DNA from: MED-G105 sp039025235
GTDB lineage: Bacteria > Pseudomonadota > Alphaproteobacteria > Caulobacterales > Parvularculaceae
DNA length: 64,000 bases
Reading direction: 5' to 3'
NCBI GenBank assembly: GCA_039025235.1
Contig: JBCCOS010000006.1
Coordinates: 62,001-126,000, forward strand
The position numbers and the translations under genes were made by a program. Below the pieces are notes generated by a model. It saw only the letters and a program-made list of their open reading frames with translations, was not told where the DNA came from and searched no databases. Position 1 is the stretch's first letter; every line of letters starts with the position of its first letter. Shown here one piece after another: positions 59,869 through 64,000 of the stretch.

Positions 59869-59909
59869 AAAAAAACCCATCCGTTCACATTAAGCGGATG
59901 GGTTTTTCT
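59869..59909. terminator. Bidirectional-looking terminator
   Basis: AACCCATCCG (59874-59883) pairs exactly with CGGATGGGTT (59895-59904), flanked by A-run on the left and TTTTTC on the right, so it could stop transcription in either direction. It ends the hypothetical gene and precedes rpe. Confidence 0.85.
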
Positions 59910-60012
59910 TTGCGCAAGTCTTTCCGCCAAGGCTTAAAAATCTCGCTTTTATAAGATATCGGTATCGATAAGAATCATTGCGCGCGTGTGCCGGCGCACG
60001 ATATCAAATAGT

Positions 60013-60678
60013 ATGGCACAGATTCGTATTGCTCCATCCATCCTGTCTGCAGACTTCTCACGCCTTGGTGCAGAAGTTGAAGCGATTGATAAGGCCGGTG
60101 CTGATTTCATCCATATCGATGTTATGGACGGCCACTTTGTTCCAAACCTAACTTTTGGTCCGCTGGTTGTTAAGGCGATCCGCGGTCGCACCGAAAAACC
60201 GTTCGATGCACATTTGATGATTGCACCGGTTGACCCTTTTGTATCAGCATTTGTTGATGCGGGCGTTGATATATTAACGATCCATCCGGAGGCAGGTCCG
60301 CATCTTCATCGAACCTTGCAAAACATAAAAGCTGCAGGTGTTAAAGCCGGTGTGGCGTTAAATCCAGGCACGCCAGTGACGGTGCTCGAACCGATCATTG
60401 GGGACATTGATCTCGTCTTGATCATGACTGTCAATCCAGGTTTTGGCGGGCAGAAATTCATTGAAAGCCAGCTAAAGAAAATTGAAATTGTTCGATCAAT
60501 GATCGATACGTCAGGCCGCAACATCATGCTTGAGGTCGACGGTGGTGTTAATGAAAAAACTGTCCAGCGCGTTGTGGGGGCGGGAGCCGATGTTCTCGTC
60601 GCCGGAAGCGCTGTGTTCAGAGGTGAAGAATCTCAGTATAAAGAAAATATTGCCATATTGAAGGGCGAAAGCGGATAA
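60013..60678 (+). CDS. rpe: Ribulose-phosphate 3-epimerase
   Basis: Rpe (EC 5.1.3.1) interconverts ribulose 5-phosphate and xylulose 5-phosphate. Motifs in order: APSILSADFSRLG, HIDVMDGHFVPNLTFGP (metal ligands), FDAHLMIAPVDPF, TVNPGFGGQKFI and EVDGGVNEKT, ending VAGSAVFRG. ATG at 60013 gives 221 residues, the normal length; a GTG at 59986 would add nine. Its TAA shares one base with the ATG of the next gene, a coupled rpe-heparinase pair often seen in alphaproteobacteria. Confidence 0.96.
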   Translation: MAQIRIAPSILSADFSRLGAEVEAIDKAGADFIHIDVMDGHFVPNLTFGPLVVKAIRGRTEKPFDAHLMIAPVDPFVSAFVDAGVDILTIHPEAGPHLHRTLQNIKAAGVKAGVALNPGTPVTVLEPIIGDIDLVLIMTVNPGFGGQKFIESQLKKIEIVRSMIDTSGRNIMLEVDGGVNEKTVQRVVGAGADVLVAGSAVFRGEESQYKENIAILKGESG

Positions 60679-62474
60679 TGAGAGATCGAACAGCTGTAAA
60701 GGCAGTGATGAAGATTTCCATGGCAAGTGATATTGCAGAACGCGTTCAGCGTGCCTGGGGGGAGAGCCCATTTTATCAGTCAAAATTGAAAGGGCCTGCT
60801 CCAGATCGGTTTGTATTTAAACCAGAATACCCATTCGCTGTTGATCAAACGCTTGGTCAATTAATCTTGGCGAATAGTATCGATCTTGATGGGGGGCTAG
60901 CAGATTACGAAAGAGAGTTTCATCAAACCGTTTCGCGTTCATCAAAATATGGGGAATTTCGAAAATTTCTTCATGGTTTTGTCTGGTTGAGTGCATTGGC
61001 AAGCGTTGGTGAAAAAGGTCAAGTAAAGGCGCTGTCCCTTGCCAAAGCTTGGTTTGCGGAGCATGAAAAATGGTCATCCGAAAGCTGGGCGCCTGATTTA
61101 ACAGCGGAACGACTATTTGCTTTATGTTGTTATAGTGATGTTGTTTCGCCCTCGGGGGATATAACGTGGCGGAGCAGGGTGCTCACTTCAATGGCGCGTC
61201 AAACACGGCATTTGGCGAACACTTGTCATCGTATTGAATGTCCTGAGAACAGATTAAATTCTGCTCTATCTTTATGTCTTACGGCAATTTGTCTTCCGGG
61301 GTGCCAAGAAGCCTTAGAGCGGGGATTTGAACTTTTGCGGCGCGAATTGCGTCTACAGCTTCGAATTGATGGCGGTCATGTGAGCCGTAATCCATCACAA
61401 CAATTACAAATCGTCGTCCGTTTACAGATGGTATTTGTTGCTTTGCAGGCAACACAACGACAACCACCAGGGTTTTTGACCCACATGTTGGGTCGTGCTC
61501 GGAGTCATCTCGATTTATTTCGGTTAGGGGATGGTCGACTGGCTGTGTTTAACGGCGCGACTGAAGATGATGCAAAAGCACTTGTATCAGCGTTGCAGCG
61601 GTCGAGTGGCTATGAGGAACCCACTGGTTTTGCTAAGCGGTCTGGCTTTCAGCGGCTGGAGGCGGCTCGATCTGTTGTCGTGGTTGATGTTGGTGCTGGT
61701 AACGGCGAAGCCGATTTGGCGCAACTGTCTGATGTTCGATACGCCGGTACAGGATCATTTTATTTTTCGTCTGGAAAGTGCCGCATAATAGTAAATTGTG
61801 GACCGGGAGAGGCGCTTCCAGGCGATTGGGAGAGGTTGCTCCGTTTACCCGATGCTCACACAACGCTTTCCTTTTTAAACGACCAAAAAGACGCGCGCCC
61901 TGTTGATGTGGTTTTTGGTTCAGCAGCGCACCGTCGTGCCGAGAATGACGGTGGCCAGCTATTAGAAATTAGCCGCGCCATAACGAACAATGGTCTCCCC
62001 TTAAACGGTACTGGGCGTAAGCGGTCACGACAAGTGACAAATGACTGGAACAAGACATCATCCGTCGACTTGAATGGATTAGACCGGGGGCCGAACAACG
62101 ACATCACCTTTGCTCGGCATTTGCGTCATTTTTATCTAGACGCATCGGGAAGTGATCTGCGTGGCCAGGATGAACTGGTTGGCGTTTGTGGTCCTATTGG
62201 TGCCTACTGGCGCCTTAGATTTCATTTGCATCCTAGCGTAAAAGCATCTTTAGCGCGTGACGGACGGTCTGTCCTGCTCGCTTTGCCAAATCGAGAAGGT
62301 TGGCGCTTTAGAAGTAATTGTAAAAAGATTTCTATTGAAAAAAGCGTGTATACCGGTGCTGGTGAAGGTCCGATTCCTTCAGAACAAATTGTGTTGTCGG
62401 GGAGCGGTTTAGAAAACAGTTTTCCAGGGGATATCCTTGTGAAATGGGGATTTCAGAGGATTGATGATGGATGA
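60678..62474 (+). CDS. Heparinase II/III-family protein
   Basis: About 598 residues. The N-terminal helical toroid (TLGQLILANSIDLDGGLADYEREFH, WSSESWAPDLTAERLFALC) and the C-terminal beta-sheet domain with RHFYLDASGSDLRGQDEL match the heparinase II/III-like family of polysaccharide lyases, which is regularly encoded after rpe in alphaproteobacteria although its substrate is unknown. The alternative ATG at 60708 has AAAGG five bases upstream and would remove ten residues; the first ATG overlaps the rpe stop. No signal peptide is visible. In many genomes purH follows; here it does not. Confidence 0.82.
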   Translation: MRDRTAVKAVMKISMASDIAERVQRAWGESPFYQSKLKGPAPDRFVFKPEYPFAVDQTLGQLILANSIDLDGGLADYEREFHQTVSRSSKYGEFRKFLHGFVWLSALASVGEKGQVKALSLAKAWFAEHEKWSSESWAPDLTAERLFALCCYSDVVSPSGDITWRSRVLTSMARQTRHLANTCHRIECPENRLNSALSLCLTAICLPGCQEALERGFELLRRELRLQLRIDGGHVSRNPSQQLQIVVRLQMVFVALQATQRQPPGFLTHMLGRARSHLDLFRLGDGRLAVFNGATEDDAKALVSALQRSSGYEEPTGFAKRSGFQRLEAARSVVVVDVGAGNGEADLAQLSDVRYAGTGSFYFSSGKCRIIVNCGPGEALPGDWERLLRLPDAHTTLSFLNDQKDARPVDVVFGSAAHRRAENDGGQLLEISRAITNNGLPLNGTGRKRSRQVTNDWNKTSSVDLNGLDRGPNNDITFARHLRHFYLDASGSDLRGQDELVGVCGPIGAYWRLRFHLHPSVKASLARDGRSVLLALPNREGWRFRSNCKKISIEKSVYTGAGEGPIPSEQIVLSGSGLENSFPGDILVKWGFQRIDDG

Positions 62475-62590
62475 TGGTGTTTCACGAGGCATTGACTGCT
62501 TCTTTATCGGCACGTGAGTTGATCAAGAGTTCGCTTGCTGTGTATTTTCACTTATCCTAAAAGATGTAGAGCTTAATCGGTGAGACCAAA

Positions 62591-62647
62591 ATGGCGCAGC
62601 CGTTTGTTCAGCTTGCTGTTGCTTGTATTCGTAAAGTAGTGGTGTGA
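62591..62647 (+). other. Possible 18-codon leader peptide before the FlaA1-type gene
   Basis: ATG at 62591, with GGTGAG six bases upstream, opens MAQPFVQLAVACIRKVVV and stops at TGA 62645-62647, overlapping the GAGGAG (62646-62651) that serves the next gene. That overlap would let its translation affect access to the downstream ribosome site. Function is speculative. Confidence 0.3.
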
Positions 62648-62659
62648 GGAGTTCGAAAT

Positions 62660-63895
62660 TTGTTTACCCAGATTTTAAACGCCATCCGTGGAACGCCGCG
62701 CACGGCACCAGGTGTTCCACTCTTCACCAACGACGAAATCGCCAGTTTAATGCCTCGGCCCTTACGCAGAGTCGATCAGCGAGCTGCCCAAAGACTTCTT
62801 GCAGGAAAGCGCGTTTTGATCACAGGCGCGGGGGGAACAATTGGCTCGGAACTCGCGCGCCAGGCGGCATCATTTGAACCGGACTTGCTCGCGATTCTGG
62901 ATAACGCCGAATTCAATCTGTACCAGATTGATATGGAAATGAAGCAGGCAGGGCATGGAGATATTCTTCACACATGCCTTACGGATGTTTGCCGGTTACC
63001 TCATTTGCAAAGGGTTTTCGACAGAGTCAAACCCGATGTCATCCTTCATGCCGCAGCTTTTAAGCATGTCCCTATCGTGGAAGAAAATCGCGCGGCCGGG
63101 GCTCTTGCGAATGTGAAGGGGGCTAAAAACGTTTTTGATGCTTCGGTCGATGCCGGCGCAGAATCCGTCGTCTTCATATCAACAGATAAGGCGGTTAATC
63201 CTTCGAGTTTTATGGGGGCAACCAAACGGATTGCGGAATTATACGCACAAGCTTTGGATGTCGCACAAAATGACACGCGTTTTGTTACGGTTCGATTTGG
63301 AAATGTTCTTGGCTCAACAGGTTCTGTTGTGCCTTTGTTTGCAAAGCAGATTGCAAAGGGCGGCCCCGTAACCGTTACACACCCGGATATTCAGCGATAT
63401 TTCATGACCACGCGAGAAGCCGTTCAATTGGTTTTACAGTCTGCGAGTTTGGACAATAAAAATGCATCAATCGTCGCTCATGACGGTCGAATATTTGTTT
63501 TAGACATGGGTGAACCGGTAAAGATATCTGACTTAGCAAAGCGTATGATTGAGTGGAAGGGGCTGACGCCTGGTCAGGATATTCAAATTGAGTTTACAGG
63601 GTTGCGGCCAGGCGAAAAACTATTCGAGGAAATATTTCTTGATACGGACAAATTGATAAATACTGGAGCGGACGGCGTTCTATTGGCATCGCCAGCAATG
63701 ATTGATTTACCGTTGTTAACGCCAAGGCTCAGTCAAGTTATCGAAAGTGCTGAAATGGGTGATGAAGAGGCGTTAGACGAAGCTGTCCATCACCTGGTTC
63801 CTGAGTTTAATCCTGCAAACAACAGTATGTCTGATGGAAGTGATAGTGAATTAAATAAAGTTGACCCAGGAAGTGTAAAACCTGGAATGGGTTAG
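62660..63895 (+). CDS. Short FlaA1/CapD-type UDP-sugar 4,6-dehydratase/epimerase
   Basis: Short-chain dehydrogenase-type enzyme that modifies UDP-HexNAc in surface polysaccharide pathways. NAD site TGAGGTIG is at residues 55-62; the catalytic region is STDKAVNPSSFMGATKR, with Met185 and Lys189 in place of the usual Tyr-x-x-x-Lys, as in the FlaA1/PglF/WbpM group. It lacks the N-terminal membrane domain of PglF/CapD and starts at TTG 62660 with GAGGAG eight bases upstream. 411 residues includes a ~50-residue acidic tail. It precedes another gene at the window edge, perhaps a surface-sugar locus. Confidence 0.88.
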   Translation: MFTQILNAIRGTPRTAPGVPLFTNDEIASLMPRPLRRVDQRAAQRLLAGKRVLITGAGGTIGSELARQAASFEPDLLAILDNAEFNLYQIDMEMKQAGHGDILHTCLTDVCRLPHLQRVFDRVKPDVILHAAAFKHVPIVEENRAAGALANVKGAKNVFDASVDAGAESVVFISTDKAVNPSSFMGATKRIAELYAQALDVAQNDTRFVTVRFGNVLGSTGSVVPLFAKQIAKGGPVTVTHPDIQRYFMTTREAVQLVLQSASLDNKNASIVAHDGRIFVLDMGEPVKISDLAKRMIEWKGLTPGQDIQIEFTGLRPGEKLFEEIFLDTDKLINTGADGVLLASPAMIDLPLLTPRLSQVIESAEMGDEEALDEAVHHLVPEFNPANNSMSDGSDSELNKVDPGSVKPGMG

Positions 63896-63953
63896 AAATA
63901 GTTCACGTTCTTTAAAGAGAAAACCCATTTTACGAATTAAATGAGCGAGCCTG

Positions 63954-64000
63954 ATGACAAATCTGGCTGAGAAAAAGATTGGTGAAACAATGACTGAAAC
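63954..64000 (+). CDS. Start of a possible gene truncated by the window end
   Basis: ATG at 63954 opens MTNLAEKKIGETMTE to the last base with no stop; no strong ribosome site is seen. It may be the next gene of the surface-sugar locus. Only 15 codons are visible, so the product cannot be named. Confidence 0.25.
   Translation, partial: MTNLAEKKIGETMTE

Overview
The window is about 64 kb of chromosomal DNA, roughly half G+C by eye, with dense and mostly plus-strand genes. It most likely comes from an alphaproteobacterium. The main reason is the gene order ruvC-ruvA-ruvB, ybgC, tolQ-tolR-tolA-tolB-pal-cpoB, tilS-ftsH-folP, which is a familiar alphaproteobacterial backbone. A perfect TTAA-N7-TTAA box (the CtrA consensus) lies upstream of tolQ, and a COQ8-type ABC1 kinase is present. 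No rRNA, tRNA, CRISPR array or complete insertion sequence was found.

Layout. 1-5.1 kb is a central-carbon run (transketolase, cut by the window edge, then gap, pgk and class I fba) closed by a terminator. 5.7-7.7 kb holds a ThiE-type protein and a Sel1-repeat membrane protein. 7.8-25.4 kb is the ruv, tol-pal, tilS-ftsH-folP backbone, interrupted by two genes not usual there: an ABC1 kinase between ruvB and ybgC, and an opposite-strand GH29 alpha-L-fucosidase lipoprotein between ybgC and tolQ. 25.4-29.2 kb is mostly minus-strand: an alpha/beta hydrolase, an SCP2-like protein, a lipoprotein-type methyltransferase, a small heat-shock protein and SuhB. 29.5-35.6 kb is a beta-oxidation-type cluster (acyl-CoA ligase, two adjacent acyl-CoA dehydrogenases, MaoC hydratase, thiolase). 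35.9-43.7 kb has a membrane protein, PhoD, NadE, GltX, a LOG-family protein and a LysM protein. 43.9-47.7 kb is a minus-strand operon of three uncharacterised coiled-coil proteins. 47.9-57.5 kb has sucC without sucD, a nitroreductase, a GMC oxidoreductase stub, an aldehyde dehydrogenase, an Nramp-like/small membrane/serine hydrolase operon, YggT and a GT2. 57.5-64 kb has an aldo/keto reductase, a UGA-interrupted small gene, rpe with a heparinase-like gene, and a short FlaA1/CapD-type sugar-nucleotide enzyme.

Most notable are features that are not ordinary genes. Two families of intergenic palindromic elements are present: family A with four copies of 70-138 bp and family B with three copies of exactly 108 bp. 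Both have CTAGAGC/GCTCTAG termini, and in three cases the terminal CTAG supplies the UAG stop of the neighbouring gene (folP, aldehyde dehydrogenase, serine hydrolase). A separate 268-bp nested inverted repeat lies between convergent genes at 49.6-49.9 kb. The alpha/beta hydrolase appears to start at AUU behind a perfect GGAGG. A well-formed small membrane-protein gene is split by an in-frame UGA. The hsp20 leader has a ROSE-like TTGCT/AGGA pairing.

The best candidate for an undescribed protein system is the three-gene coiled-coil operon at 43.9-47.7 kb. The second is the Nramp-like transporter operon at 52.6-55.6 kb, whose transporter lacks the usual metal-binding motif. Family names rest on motif recognition by eye, not on database searches.
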